A DNA stretch of 64,000 bases from assembly GCA_030062745.1 (NCBI GenBank), contig CP099844.1, positions 26,598,596 through 26,662,595 of the forward strand, written 5' to 3'. Below the pieces are notes generated by a model. The model was not told the DNA's origin and did no database searches. It saw only the letters and a list, made by a program, of their open reading frames with translations. The translations under genes and the position numbers were made by a program. Of the stretch, positions 1 to 11,379 are shown in pieces; position 1 is the stretch's first letter, and every line of letters begins with the position of its first letter. This DNA is from Capitulum mitella. Lineage: Eukaryota > Arthropoda > Thecostraca > Pollicipedomorpha > Pollicipedidae.

Positions 1-1790
1 CTAGGAATGAGTGGGTTGTCCGGAGTGCCGTAACAGGGTAACATGCCGAGCGGAGGGGCTGTGGAGGATCCAGCGGCTCCGTTTGGGGGGCTAAACCAGG
101 GTCTTGACGGCAGGTCAATGGAATCGTGGGAGACTTCACTCGCTCTATCTTTTGGAGTGATTATTTCTGACGAATGCCGGTAAGTTCAGACGTTCTAGCG
201 TCCCCTCGTCTTTGACCTGGACTTTGAATTCATGCGCCACGGCTCAGATGACGATCACTGGCGGTGGTACCCTCCAGAGATGGGTAGCAAGCCAGTTTTT
301 AAATCATTTCCATGCAACGCCAAAGGGTTAATAACCCTGTGGTCTACCACAAATCACGCCGTGCAATCGGTCGACCTAAAACTGTTCTGGATAGTCGTCG
401 AGGATATTCCTTTCTGCCATCTGAAATGTATAATCACGATGAAAGTCAATGACCAGGGTTCGGTTCAATTTCCACCGTATTTCCCTATTTCTAACGGTTT
501 TAAACAATTTCTTCGGCCTGTTTGTGCTTAAAACGCATTCCTGGGCCAAGAAAATCCCCAAACACAATAAACTGAGCTGACCCACAAGAAAAGCCATAAC
601 GTCAGGTGAGATCACGTTTCGAGTGACGTGACAAAAGGGATCCAAAACTCCGTTTTGATGATTATTTTGGCAAAAGATACGCAATGAAGTCGATTTTGCA
701 GTCCTAAATTGCACGAAAACGCTTCCACGCAATGGAATGGCCTGAGGTCACATGAGCTCATGCGTGGCCACCGTGTGTCACCAGAAGCTGAGTTCATATT
801 CAGATGTTCAGTTTTATCTCTGGCTTATTTTATGAGTCAATGGCAGATCTAGGTATAAAAAGATAAAACCCGAGCGTGCTTCAAAGCAGGTTATGATCCT
901 ACGTCAGCTCAGTTCATATGATCGACCTCAGGTATTACCCCTTCGATCACGGCTGTGGAATCCAAGGAGTTTCAATCCAAGGAGACAAAGGTACTCTGTC
1001 CTTTTATTTGCAATGTTATTGATCCTCGATAGCACACGAAATAAAGCACAGATGGATTGCTAAATGTTAGGTCAGGTCGCAACGTGAGGCCAAGTCACGT
1101 CGGGTCATTGGCGTCCTGGTCTGGCGGTTAAAAAAAAACGTTCGTACAAAAAATTTCTACCGTTCTCGAAACATACATGGACAACTCGCCAGCGACGTTC
1201 AAAAACCTCACAAATATATCGAAAGGAAAAATGACACTATCAGGTCATCGGATGCAGTACATGGTGGCATGTATGTTGAAGATTATATGTCGTAATGAAC
1301 ATTTCATGAGCTTTTCATTGGTTTGCTCAGAATTGCTTAAGCTTTAGTAGGGGCGAAGCTAGGGCTCTTTTTACAAAAATGATATTTTTTGCTTTTATGA
1401 GCCAAAAAGTTACAACATTTTTCGAAATTTACGGGAAGGATCACACTCATGGCCACCTTTCCGATGATAAACAATTCATTTTCTCCGACGCTCCGTTCGC
1501 GAGATAGAGAGCGGGTGTCGAAAGGCCCCCCCCTCCGGCTTCGGCAACCCACGTCGGGATCCCGGTTGGGCGCGTGTTAACATACCATTTGACAGGGGCT
1601 CGTAAGAAGGGGCATAACCGTCCCATAATTTTTGGGGCGCGTGACTGCTGGTGAGCCCCCATCCTATGGATGGGCCCCCCGAATAAAAAGAGGTAATGAA
1701 ACTTTTATACTGGCCCCCCAACGTTATCCCAACGTCATTGATTGTAGCCGGCTAGCTCCTATCTGACTGACGGTGATCGCGCCAAAAACA
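1..1790. other. Gene-free stretch, no clear feature
   Basis: No reading frame here looks like a known protein. Around 130-240 there is a diverged copy of a sequence seen again just before the hAT element (2,525-2,620): both read as TTATTTC..ACGAAT.CCGGTAAG followed by a TTTGACCT-like stretch. This suggests a dispersed repeat. Scattered AGGTCA/TGACCT half-sites occur. Short runs of C or G near 1,530 and 1,670 recall the ends of small transposons, but I could not find matching inverted ends. Confidence 0.4.
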
Positions 1791-1794
1791 ATAT

Positions 1795-2345
1795 TTTTCT
1801 GGGGGCCTCCACAGCTATCGTGGGGCCTCTCTGCAGACTTCAGGGACTTCTCTACAGGCCAGGGGTCCCTCCACAGACCGTAAGGGAACCGCTCCACAGG
1901 CCGGCAGGGGCCCTATCAGGCGGCGACAAAAGTCCCTGAATGTCAACAGGGGCCCTTTCATGCCGACATGGGGCCAGCTTCAGGCAAGCAGAAGACCTCT
2001 TTCGTCCGGCAAGGAGCCCCCACAAACCGGCAGGGCCCCGTAGAACAGCAGGAGGTCCCTCCACAGGCCAGCAGGGGCCTTCCGAATGCTGGCAGGGGGC
2101 CCACAGGCTGACAATTGACCTTATAGACCGCTAGGGGACCCAAAAGGCCGGCAGGAAGCCCCCTTCATGCAGCGCGCCCTCTGTAGACCAACAGGGGTTG
2201 TACAGTCTGGCAGGGGGTACTTCAGACTGGCTGGGGCCCCACAAGCTGGCATAGGGCTCCTACAGGCTGGCCGGGGGCCCACACAGGCTGGCAGGGGGCT
2301 CCTCCAAGCCGTCAGGGGTCCCCCTAGACTGATAAGGGTCCCTCT
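1795..2345. repeat. GC-rich degenerate minisatellite
   Basis: A block of about 550 bp is built from degenerate units of roughly 30-35 bp around the core CCACAGGCCGGCAGGGGCCC. It differs sharply in base composition from the AT-richer DNA on both sides. Open frames inside it exist only because the repeat lacks stops and they resemble no protein. Blocks with a similar alternation of GGGGCCC and short A-containing stretches recur at 34.26-35.64 kb and 52.5-52.75 kb. Confidence 0.7.
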
Positions 2346-2621
2346 GTGGGCCTTGAATGTATATATTTCACATTTTTTCTACTCTTGTCTACCGTTCTTA
2401 AAGTATTCTGGCGGTAACTGGCTTTTATGAAAGAAATTTTCTAACATCGGTGGCCCCCATTTCGTGGGGGAACTCCCGGGACGCCTAGGACCCCCTGGCT
2501 GCGTCCCTGATACGTTCTGTGCCATGGATTGGTTATTTCCCACGAATACCGGTAAGCTTTGGCACTTGAACGTTCCCCCTCCTCTGACCTTGAATTTGAT
2601 CTTGAAGGTCCTGTGCAGTTG

Positions 2622-2629
2622 GTCAGTTG
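2622..2629. repeat. Left target-site duplication of the hAT element
   Basis: The 8 bp GTCAGTTG directly precede the left terminal repeat. The same 8 bp directly follow the right end at 11,087-11,094. An exact 8-bp duplication is the hallmark of hAT insertion. Confidence 0.85.
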
Positions 2630-2830
2630 CATAGGTGGGCACTGGTCCGTTACTCCGTTACTAACGAAGTGACTTTTTTTAGTGACGGGGAAACGGACCC
2701 GTTACTTTTATTTTACTGTAACGGACCGAGTAACGGAAATTACTTTTGTGGTCTTTTACTCCGTTACTTTCTGGTTCGTTACTCCATTACTCCGTTACTT
2801 CGTTACTTTTTAAACTCCTTACAGACACCG
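2630..2830. repeat. hAT left terminal and subterminal repeat region
   Basis: After the terminal CATAGGTGGGCA come many copies of the hexamer-like motif GTTACT or CGTTACTCC. These mirror the AGTAACGG motifs at the right end. Just inside, at about 2,850-2,895, an 11-bp stem (CACGCTATTGG with CCAATAGCGTG) could form a hairpin. Confidence 0.75.
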
Positions 2831-3350
2831 CCCGGCTTTATTTGCATCGGTACACGCTATTGGCTGCTTGAATAGTCAACACCCAATAGCGTGCGGTGAT
2901 ACAAGCGCGGCTGGGCGCGCACTCAGCTGACAATCGCGGTGTCGACTTGTTGACAATGTTCGTCAGCTGATAAACATTGACGGCAAGCTGGCGGCAATGG
3001 TTCAGTAGAAAGGCCAGCTGACTTGGGTCTCTTTTGGGACAAAAGTATTGAATTATGCGTAAGTTTGATATGATTTAAAATGATAAATTCATCAGTCGTC
3101 ATTTTTCAGGCTAAAAGATTTCAAAGTTATTGCCATTTATGCTGGAACAGCCAGCTGACGGCAGTTTTAAATGTTGCCTCAAGACAGTCACGGATTGCTT
3201 ACCGCCACCACGCGGTTCCCCGCCAAGATCACTCAAGGCTGAAGAGCAGGTGGTTGCTGCTGGTATGGCCTTGGATCTGTGTTGTCCAAGGGGCGATGGA
3301 GTGGTGATTGATTCTTGACTGGCCTGAAATTTTAACTGCCTGACACTGAA

Positions 3351-3625
3351 ATGTTCCATCAAGGTGTCTTTACGCCGCCACTGAAGGTCGAAAATCTTGA
3401 TTCCGAGTCCGACGGTGCCTCAGCTTCAGAGGCAGAGGACGAGCCCGGTCTGGGTCACCCATGGCCACATCTAGAAACGTACTTTGAGTTGAAGGAGAAG
3501 GAAAAAACGTCATCTTTACGTGTGTCCTGTGCCGACCGAAAGAGGTTATAATCAAGGATCGCAAGAGTAGCCTTTCAAACTTAAAGGCTCATATCAAGAG
3601 GAAGCATTATTTACAGTATTTCCAG
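3351..3625 (+). pseudogene. hAT transposase exon 1: acidic leader plus BED zinc finger
   Basis: The frame opening at ATG 3,351 gives an acidic serine-rich stretch (SDGASASEAEDEPG). It is then lost at a run of A near 3,511, where the BED finger continues in the next frame. The finger shows FTCVLC, then SNLKAHIKRKH, which is the C-x2-C ... H-x4-H zinc ligand set of BED domains (DNA binding in hAT transposases). The exon ends at a CAG followed by GTGACA donor at 3,626. The one-base frame change is either decay of the transposon or a sequence error in a homopolymer. This is a DNA transposon gene, not a host gene. Confidence 0.75.
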
Positions 3626-5265
3626 GTGACAATAGAATGTACACAAAAAGTTGTCAGTCGTGAAGCGTAATTATGAAGCTTGTCGACTACTGCTCGGATT
3701 ATTTGCTCTAACCATGTTCTCTGCAGGCAGTGAGATTCACATTAACCTGCGGGGGGTAGGTCTGCGGTAATCTACCTTTCGGCCGGCGCTTACGCGTAAT
3801 TTTTTGTAGACGCGGAAGTGGCAATGCAAGTTGTATGAACAATTTAGCCCATTCAGGTATTCTAAGCACTGGCCCTTACTGGGTGTGTAAACTGACTTGG
3901 TTTGGTAACTCTTGCATTTTGATTCAGGTGACACATGTTTGCCTTCAGCCGATACGAGTTAACCAAACCAAAAAAAACAGGCAAATTGAACGTGACCAAA
4001 AATCAGTTTTACGTGCCCATCTAGGGCAATCCCTGCAGCCATACAGTAGGTTTTAGGTTAGGTTAGGTTAAATCATTTTTAACTATGAGGACAGGCTGCA
4101 TTGACCATGCGATTCGAGTTACCACTTCTGCGTTCCCGAAAAAAAATACCAACTGGCCGAAACACCTTTCGGCTGACACTTCTCTGGTACCTAAGCACCA
4201 TTTTAGGTTGACCCAACAGCCAGCTAAGGTTAACTAAAGTCAAATTTTTAAATGACCCGAATCGAGAAATTGGAGGTTTTTATAGGGTCCACGTTGCTAG
4301 TAGAATGTTTTTCCGCGGTCAGGAAGACCCAGTCATGGCCGGGAGAGGTTGCATGAGGTCAGGTGATGTCACTTATGTGCCTTGTATTTCGTTCGCCGCC
4401 AGTCTCCAGCGCCACCTTCGCCGACCGCCGGTAGAGATAAAAAAGTGCATGACCATCTAGTATGTGCTTTATAATCTCGATTTGCCTTTTGCATTACGTT
4501 TACGTACTACAGTGACCAATCCAAGGCCAAAAAGTACTTTTTGGTGCACCGCTGAGGTCAAAACACGTCATTGACCTCTGATGACCTTGGATGATCTCCA
4601 GTGATCTCGTTTTTGTATGGTGCTAGGTAAGGTTATTTTTGGCCGTGAATTTGAACCCAGCGTCCATTTTTACCTTATAGATCAACAAACTGCCAATTCT
4701 GAGCAAACCGTTTGGATTTTGCAACATGTAGTCCCATATTGGGTCATGACCTGACCCAAAGTCACTGGTGCTCTGGTGTCATGATGGCAGCACATGTTAG
4801 GGATCATGCTGCTGATAATATATGAGCATCGAGATCCCATAAAAATCTGCTCAAATTTAGGCCAAATCCGAAAAATGGCTAAAATTGACCTAACCTCAGG
4901 TCATTGACCTCGAATTTTCCGAAAAATTCCAAATATACCAATTGCGCGTTGTATCATATTCTACTATTCCTGCAACTGTTAGTGAGTTCGGTCTTCCCCC
5001 GAAAAAGTTACAGGGGGTTGAATTTTTGAAAAGGTTGACGTCTTTGACCTGGCCCAGGTCGTTGACCTGACCTGCTGGGAACTTGAAATATCACTTCAAG
5101 AAAAACATGTGTGGTATGGCGCGCAGAAAACTGATCAGTGCCCTTTGTCTATTTCCCACCACTTTGAGGAGAGGGTCAAGGCGGGCTCCGGCCGAGGCAA
5201 ACAGAGGAAGAGGCAGGCATCATCTTCCCCCGGCCGTAGCCCAGTCTGCCTCACCAGCACCCAAG

Positions 5266-5516
5266 ATGGCTCGTCAGTGCAGCATCAGCGAGGCATTTGG
5301 CGCCGTCGCCTCTGGCGCAGGCGTACGGCAGAGTGAAGTGGACAAGAAGATCGTGGATTTCTTCGTGTGCGACATGTTGGCCCTCAGGATCGTTGACTCG
5401 CCATCTTTTACCAGTCTCGTCAAGGCCCTTAACCCGACGAAGAAGGTGATGTCCCGCCGCAGCCTCGGCCGGAGGATCATTGACAGCCACAAGGAGCTTG
5501 AGCAGCATATGATCAG
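5266..5516 (+). pseudogene. hAT transposase exon 2
   Basis: A conserved segment of about 83 residues begins at MARQCSISEAFG. It continues with VDKKIVDFFVCDMLALRIVD, then a region like FTSLVKALNPTKKV and RRIIDSHKELEQHM. This resembles the alpha-helical region that follows the BED finger in ZBED-type hAT transposases. The exon ends at AG before GTACGT (donor at 5,517). The phase fits the acceptor before 6,420 exactly, joining AG to A. The frame is open upstream to 5,083, but that part is low-complexity and Arg-rich and is probably intron. Confidence 0.75.
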
Positions 5517-6419
5517 GTACGTACACCATCCCATTCACGTGCACAACGACTGTCACTATCACCGAAGCATTACGGTTTGTGATGGCGTTAATATCATGTG
5601 TTGCCGCCGCTGGCCGCCCGGACGTCACGGCTCCCGTGGCACCCCCGCCCTTCTGAACGCGGGGGCCGGCCGGCCACTCTTTTTGACGTGGCCGGGGAAG
5701 GCAGGACATCACTCGGGCGGACAGACTCTTCCTCGTGCGGCGCAGAAGTGTTCACCGGGCATTTTGGATCACCTTTCGGTAGGAAGTTTATCATGAAAAG
5801 ATTAGAAACTTATGAAATCCAGCTCCAATTGAGTATTAACCTCAAAAAGACAACTCCAACGAGAATCATTGATGATCTGTTTGTGCTCATGCTGCAATGT
5901 GCTTTACATACTGAAATTTACAGTGTGAATTGTGGGTTGTCAAAGGAAAAAAATATATCAGCCCATCTAAGCCTAGCCTAGCTTCGATATTGCTCCAAAG
6001 ATGTCAATTAACAAGAAGTAAGAAATGGAAGGAACCTCAAGCAGGCATCTCTCGGGGCAGTGACTGTAGACAATTTATGAATGTGTCTCTGCTTATGCTC
6101 CTTTTGGTGGTTACTGGTTGGTGATTACACTATTTCAGTAGTTGCTATTATTGCATTATACGATCAGGCAAGACATGAATGCTTGTAAAATAGTGTGTGT
6201 GCTTGTGATATGTTTCTTTCTCATCTAAACTAATAACTGATTGAATGTCTTATTCCCATGTGCTCCTTCTTAGAGTATAATCCCAATAGATTGGGAGCGT
6301 TATTGGGAAGCGGTGGCTGCACGCCCGCATTCCTTGTATATTCTCCCCGTGTTACCCGAAATACCAATGTCCGATGCTTCCTACGTGCAGGTCCATTTCA
6401 ACGTGTATTTTTGTTGTAG

Positions 6420-7248
6420 ACTTCTGGAGGACGTCACCTGGGTGGCCACCACCGCGGACTGCTGGTCGGCGCATAACAAGGCTTACCTGGGGATGACGGC
6501 GCATTGGGTGGATCCCATGACCCGCGACAGACAGCAGGCCGTCCTGGCCTTCTCTCGGCTTCGAGGTCATCACACCTTCGACGTCCTCGCCCAGGCAATG
6601 GTGGACGTGCATGTCAAGTTCGGTATCCAGGACAAGGTGACGAGGACAACGACGGACAATGGCAGCAACTTTGTAAAGGCGTTCTCAGAGTTTGGCTCTG
6701 AGAGCGGTGTTTTGCCAGGTCTTCCTGCTGGCGACTCTGATGAGCCTGAAGACAACGGCGACGACGACGGTGGCGATGGCTCCAACGTGGACGACCAGGA
6801 GACCGAGGTCCCGGCGGACGAGGAGGAGGATCTGCAGGTCGTCTCTGTTGCTGAGACCCTCTCTCAGTCTTCATCCGATGGCAGCGGCGTGTTCGATCTG
6901 CCCAAATACATGAGGTGCTCAGCCCACACGTTCAACTTGGTGGCGACTACGGATGCTGGCAAGGCGATCAAGCCCCAGTCCACTCTCAGGTCCGCGTACA
7001 GGAGGGCCATGGGGAAGGCGCAGAGTCTGTGGAACCAGCAGGGCCGCAGCACGCTGGTTCCACAGCAGTCCGCAGCACGACGTCCGCAGCACGCTGGCGG
7101 CGGACGTCATCCAGAAGGAGCTGGGGAGGAGGTTGGTGGTCCCGAACGTCACGCGCTGGAACTCCATCTACGACTCCGTCAGACTTCTGAACGACCCTTT
7201 GGGCGGAGGGAAGCGAGCAACGCTGAACAAGGTGATGATTCAGCTTAA
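6420..7248 (+). pseudogene. hAT transposase exon 3, catalytic core, first part
   Basis: The exon follows a TTTTTGTTGTAG acceptor. The protein reads LLEDVTWVATTADCWS and then AYLGMTAHWVD, then TTTDNGSNFVKAF. These fit the first and second acidic positions of the hAT RNase H-like catalytic core. A long acidic insert (about 6,720-6,880) follows, then KYMRCSAHTFNLV, another hAT hallmark. Around 7,020-7,100 a small internal duplication of a CAGCACG-type stretch shifts the frame. The sequence then recovers as VVPNVTRWNSIYDSV (the conserved T-R-W-N-S motif) before the piggyBac-type insertion at TTAA 7,245. Confidence 0.85.
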
Positions 7249-8457
7249 CCCTATTCCCGGCAGGGGGGGGCGGAATCCGCCCGACTCGGGTTTTTTGCTT
7301 GCCAATTCCAGGCTTTTTGACGCAGCTTCACGAAACTTGGTGACTTTTCCTAGCTATTCTTTCTACGTGCCGTGACAAAATTTCAAAATTCTACTTTGCT
7401 CAGGGGCGGAGTCAGTCAACGTTTTTGGGAGGCACCTCATGCCATTTTTGGCCATGTTAAGGGTAAAAGGAAAATGTCTGCCAAAAACAGAGTTTTTAAG
7501 ATAGAACTTAAAACTTTATATGGATGTATAGCTAAATAGTTGGGCCATGTGCAGATAAATTTTTTTTCACCTGAGGTCATTTTACAAGGTCAGGTCAAGG
7601 TCAAAAGTCAAAAATTGTTTTTTTCGCAAAAATTTCGGCGCCGTTTTTTCAAATGTCAAACCCGGGATATATATGACGTAGAAGAGTGCCTTCTACTTGT
7701 GTACCAAGTTTCAGATTGATATCAGGTCGGGTCACGGAGCTATGACCTAAAATGTCAGTGCGCGCACCCTATATCGCAATAGTCATAAAATGAAATTTTT
7801 GAAATAGAGTGAATTCAAACGATTGAAAACGTTTAAAGATAATATTAAATGCATAGGAGATCATTCCAAGTGACCCCAAGGTCACTGGAGGTCATTCAAG
7901 GTCAAAGGTCACAAGTTGATCTGAGAAACGTGTGACCATGACAGTTCCCCTTTTTCATGTCCCTGGCACCGCCTATGCCAACATTATACAAACATTGTAA
8001 TGCGATTTGTACTTCTTTAGTATAACATGACTAGTAAAAGCCAAAAAGGGTGTTTGCCTCTTTTGTTCATTCATTTGTTAGAAAACCAATCCTCCTATTT
8101 TTGAAACCCTGTGAACGCCCATGAATTTTCTCAAAATTTCAGATTTGCAGACCCATGGTAAAAGCCCTATCCATAATCTCTCGATTCATGCCATTTTCAT
8201 CGAAATCGGTCGATAAACAACGGAGTTATAAGAAGTCCAAAAGTACCCCCCCATTTTGACATTTTTGCCCCCCTGTATCCACAAATTTCCAAATTTTGAA
8301 AATTTCTTTTTATAAAAATGTAGTTTACGTCACGGCAAATCGATTGCCGTTTGTTGCGATGAAATCGGACAAGTAGTTCTCGAGATCTCAGGGGGGTGGC
8401 CGAATCCGCCCCCCCTGCCGGGAATCGGCCATACCGTCTAGCCCTCCGGGAATAGGG
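7249..8457. mobile_element. Non-autonomous piggyBac-type element inserted in the hAT gene
   Basis: A 1,209-bp insertion is bounded by TTAA on both sides (7,245-7,248 and 8,458-8,461). Both ends begin inward with CCCTATTCCCGG. The CCC-starting inverted repeat plus TTAA duplication is the signature of piggyBac-superfamily transposition. A second, subterminal inverted pair lies just inside: TTCCCGGCAGGGGGGCGG on each end. The interior has no protein-like frame and carries several AGGTCA half-sites. Removing the element and one TTAA restores continuity of the surrounding transposase (VMIQL joins KLPTFSETD), so the insertion is younger than the hAT copy. Confidence 0.88.
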
Positions 8458-8971
8458 TTAAGCTGCCGACCTTCAGCGAGACCGACGCCTCCTTCCTTAA
8501 GGAGTACGGCCAGGTCATGGTCTACATCGCTAAGGCACTGGACGTCCTGCAGGAGAGAGTCGTGCGTATCTCGGGTGCCTTCTCCCCACTGTGGCCATCG
8601 CCCTGAAGAAGCTGAGGGAGGCGAAGATTCGAGGACTCTAGTACTCCGAGCCGCTGGTGGACGCGATGCTGGAGAGCATCGAGAGGAGGTTTGGACCCCT
8701 CTTCAGAGACCTCGACTGCCAGCTGGCCGCCGCCTTCCACCCTATGTTCCGTCTGACCTGGCTGGAGAAGCACGACGCCAGCCAGGTTGGCCAGGTGAGG
8801 TCAGCCATGGAGACAGCCGTGGAGACGGCCCAGAGGGAAGCTGTGTCCGGCGATGCCAGCAGCGCCAGCAGCACCGGCGAGTTGGAGGGCGACGAGGCAG
8901 ACTTCTTCGGGGGCATGACGCACTCCCAGAAGCCCACCAGCAGCCACAAGTCGACCAAATCAAGAGCCTAG
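8458..8971 (+). pseudogene. hAT transposase exon 3, second part
   Basis: The protein resumes as LKLPTFSETDASFLKEYGQV and YIAKALDVLQ, a conserved hAT helix region. A frame disturbance near 8,600 follows. Then come YSEPLVDAMLESIERRFGPL, DLDCQLAAAFHPMFRLTWL, a classic segment of ZBED-like transposases in which the C-Q-L-A-A-A-F-H-P stretch is conserved. The tail (SGDASSASSTGELEGDEADF) is acidic and serine-rich, like the linker before the dimerisation domain. Confidence 0.85.
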
Positions 8972-8974
8972 GCC

Positions 8975-9270
8975 ATGGTGAAGGCTTGGCTAGATGATAT
9001 ATGGAAGAGAGAAAACAAGCTGACGGACATGGCGTTTCGGAACGAAGAAATACTGGTTAGTGTGTTTGTAAAGCACTGCGATTCCGTCCAGCGGGTCAGT
9101 GGAACGGCATTTCTCGACCGGGAAGGACGTTCTGAGGTCAAAGAGGTCCTCCCTCTCCGATGGCAGCCTGGAGCGCCTCATTTTCCTGATTTCCCGACAG
9201 TGAAGGAGGTTTTGAGGGCAAAGAGGTCCTCCCTCTCCAATGGCAGCCTGGAGCGCCTCATTTTCCTGAT
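8975..9270 (+). pseudogene. hAT C-terminal dimerisation domain with an 80-bp tandem duplication
   Basis: In the frame through 9,080-9,190 the protein reads AIPSSGSVERHFSTGKDVL and then KRSSLSDGSLERLIFL, the conserved hAT C-terminal dimerisation motif (S-S-x-x-V-E-R-x-F-S, then L-S-D-x-x-L-E-R-L). It is preceded by SVFVKH in another frame, so a small deletion lies near 9,075. Immediately afterwards 9,191-9,270 repeats 9,111-9,190 with a few substitutions, an 80-bp tandem duplication that adds a second copy of the motif end. Confidence 0.75.
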
Positions 9271-10915
9271 GGTAAATAATGTAACAAATTATCATATTTA
9301 GTTTCCTTAGTTTTTAGACGTTACTTTGTACTGGCTGGCATTGGTTACTGTGTGCAGTTGCACAAATTTTACCATATCAGTGAATCAGTGGTCTTTCTTG
9401 TTCTCATTCACATATCTCATTTACTAATTTTGCAGAGTGTGTACGTCGTCCATCGTCTGTTGTGTCAGTGTGTCAAATGCCGTCACAACTCAATGATGGC
9501 GCCAGCTGGATTCGCGAAATTTGGCATGCAGCTTGGCAAGTGTTAACCGATCATTGCGTCAAAGCTCGGTGACCGTCTACTATTTTGATGCCGATATGGC
9601 GTCACTATGTGATTCCGTCCGATCAGTATGAACTGAACCATTGGTGAAATTAGCGGCCCCATACCGCCCTCCGTGTCCGGCGTTCGATGTGGGTTTCGGG
9701 ATTTCATTAAAAGCCAGACTTAGCATGTTTCCATTGGTGCAATGCTGTGCCGGCAACTGCTTCACAACCTACATTACATACTTTGCCCCTCGGTCACTGC
9801 AGCTGACCCCAACGGTGACCCGGGCTACTTACTATCTCACCTTTCGTGGGATGCAGGGGGGCGTCACCAGAACCCATGCCAGGGAGAGTCAAACGAGTTC
9901 CTTACAAAGTGCATGGGTAATAGATCACCATTAGCTCGGGGTGGTAAGTTGGATACAGGCATAGACAGGCTCAGTTGTACTAGAATGATTTTAGTCGTGC
10001 GGGACCAATTTTGGCGACGCTACTGACTATGTTTACCGGGCTGGGAACGACTGGGCCTGACCCCAGCCCCGCTCAGTAACTGCCCAGGTTCCGGGAAGTC
10101 GTCCCTCAGCGTCGTGTATGCCTTAATTACAAGGCAACCGGCAGTATGCCGAAGCGTAGAAGACGCCAAGCGCAAGAAGGTGTGACAATGAAGCGGAGCA
10201 AGAAGCAGAAGTGAAGGAGGAAAAGTGGAAGAAAAAAGGAGTGAAGAAAATGTGTAGGAAGTCAAAAAGTGAAGCAGGACGCCAGTAGAAGCAGACCGTG
10301 AAGGGACAATGGCAGAACGTTCTTGAAGATAAGCCCATTTTATACCTTTTTTTAGTGTTTTATTTCACAATAATAAAATCCATATAAAAGTCATGTTTTT
10401 TAAGTCTTTCGTCGTTTGGTATTAAAAAAAAAAAAAAACGTCAGGGGTATCAGGAATCTTACATCCACGCACGAGCACGTACACAAACTAATACACACAC
10501 ATAATTTCACAACAAAACAAGAAGTTCACGAGACCGAAACGAGCTCTGCGCGGAGACCATTATGTTCAGGGCGGATACTTTGAGAGGCGTTATTAATCAA
10601 ACTCAGTCGATAGATATCCGCTGCTGGTCGCATTTTGCATGCGTCCGCTCCAGCGCCGGTTGTTCCCGCTCCGTGGGCGCCACGGGAATTCGTTGGTTTG
10701 AACATTGTGGCTAACACAGTGGTAGATTACCCGCTGCGGCTGTTGCCCCGGCGCCGCCGACTCTACAACGGCTGGTGAGGGCATTGGGCAGCTAGCGGAG
10801 TGTTTGGGGTAAGCACTTTTTCTTTCTTCCCTTTGTATATGGAATGTGTTTTACAACCACAAAACAGCATAAAAGACTTAAAACCCGCGTTCTCTTGGTT
10901 TTCGCTGCATTTAAA
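9271..10915. other. hAT interior without coding signal
   Basis: About 1.6 kb between the transposase and the right subterminal repeats. Short frames do not resemble proteins. A purine-rich stretch (10,190-10,300) is followed by AATAAAATCC near 10,371, a possible poly(A) signal for the transposase transcript. Confidence 0.45.
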
Positions 10916-11086
10916 AAAGTAACGGAATAACGGAGTAACGGTAACTTCTGTTGCTTTTTAAGGCAGAGTAACGGAGTAACGAGTAACGGACTGACTTGAG
11001 TAACGTAGTAACGAGTAACGGACTGACTTGAGTAACGTAGTAACGAGTAACGAAGTTACATTTTCGAGTAACGATGCCCACCTACG
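10916..11086. repeat. hAT right subterminal and terminal repeats
   Basis: More than ten AGTAACG(G) motifs occur here, including a near-exact internal tandem repeat of a 38-bp unit (GAGTAACGGACTGACTTGAG and onward, around 10,980-11,055). The block ends in TGCCCACCTACG and is followed by the 8-bp duplication at 11,087. Confidence 0.8.
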
Positions 11087-11094
11087 GTCAGTTG

Positions 11095-11345
11095 ACCCTG
11101 ACTGAGTCTACACAGACCCTAATATCTTTATCTGATGCAGTTCTTATTTTAGATGAGGAACGGTAAATTTGGGTGTTCAAGTGTAACTCATCACTTGACC
11201 TCGAAGGTCATGTGCCACGGGTCAAGTGGTCCAGACTATCTCTAAATCTTGTCTTGTTAGATATCGAGACATGGTTTGTGCTTGAACAACGGCGAATTTA
11301 TTTGTTCTGACGTCCCCGTCAGTGCGTGCAATTGGAAAATCTGAT
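11095..11345. repeat. Diverged dispersed repeat interrupted by the hAT element
   Basis: This sequence continues the repeat that stops at 2,629. It holds two or three loose copies of a roughly 110-115 bp pattern with CTTGACCTCGAAGGTCATGT-like cores, also recognisable at 130-240 and 2,525-2,620. The hAT element therefore landed inside an older repeat. Confidence 0.45.
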
Positions 11346-11379
11346 GGTCTCTAGAGATCAAACCTTTGAGCTACCTCCA

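Larger units (their letters stand above)
2630..11086 (+). mobile_element. hAT (ZBED-type) DNA transposon, full length, decayed
   Basis: An 8.46-kb element with short imperfect inverted ends: CATAGGTGGGCA on the left and, read inward from the right, CGTAGGTGGGCA. It is flanked by the exact 8-bp duplication GTCAGTTG. Subterminal DNA is packed with GTTACTCCGTTACT-like motifs on the left (2,650-2,815) and their complement AGTAACGGAGTAACG on the right (10,918-11,075). Such arrays are the usual transposase-binding regions of hAT elements. Inside, on the plus strand, lie a BED zinc-finger exon, a middle exon, a main catalytic exon and a C-terminal dimerisation region. The coding parts show frame changes and a nested piggyBac-type insertion, so the copy should be inactive. 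An AATAAA-containing stretch near 10,370 could be its poly(A) signal. The family and limits are well supported; the exact exon structure is inferred. Confidence 0.9.

Noticed and set aside
5083-5265. In-frame N-terminal extension of hAT exon 2
   Set aside because: Arg-rich and non-conserved; the segment from MARQCS on resembles the family and a CACCAG acceptor lies just before it.
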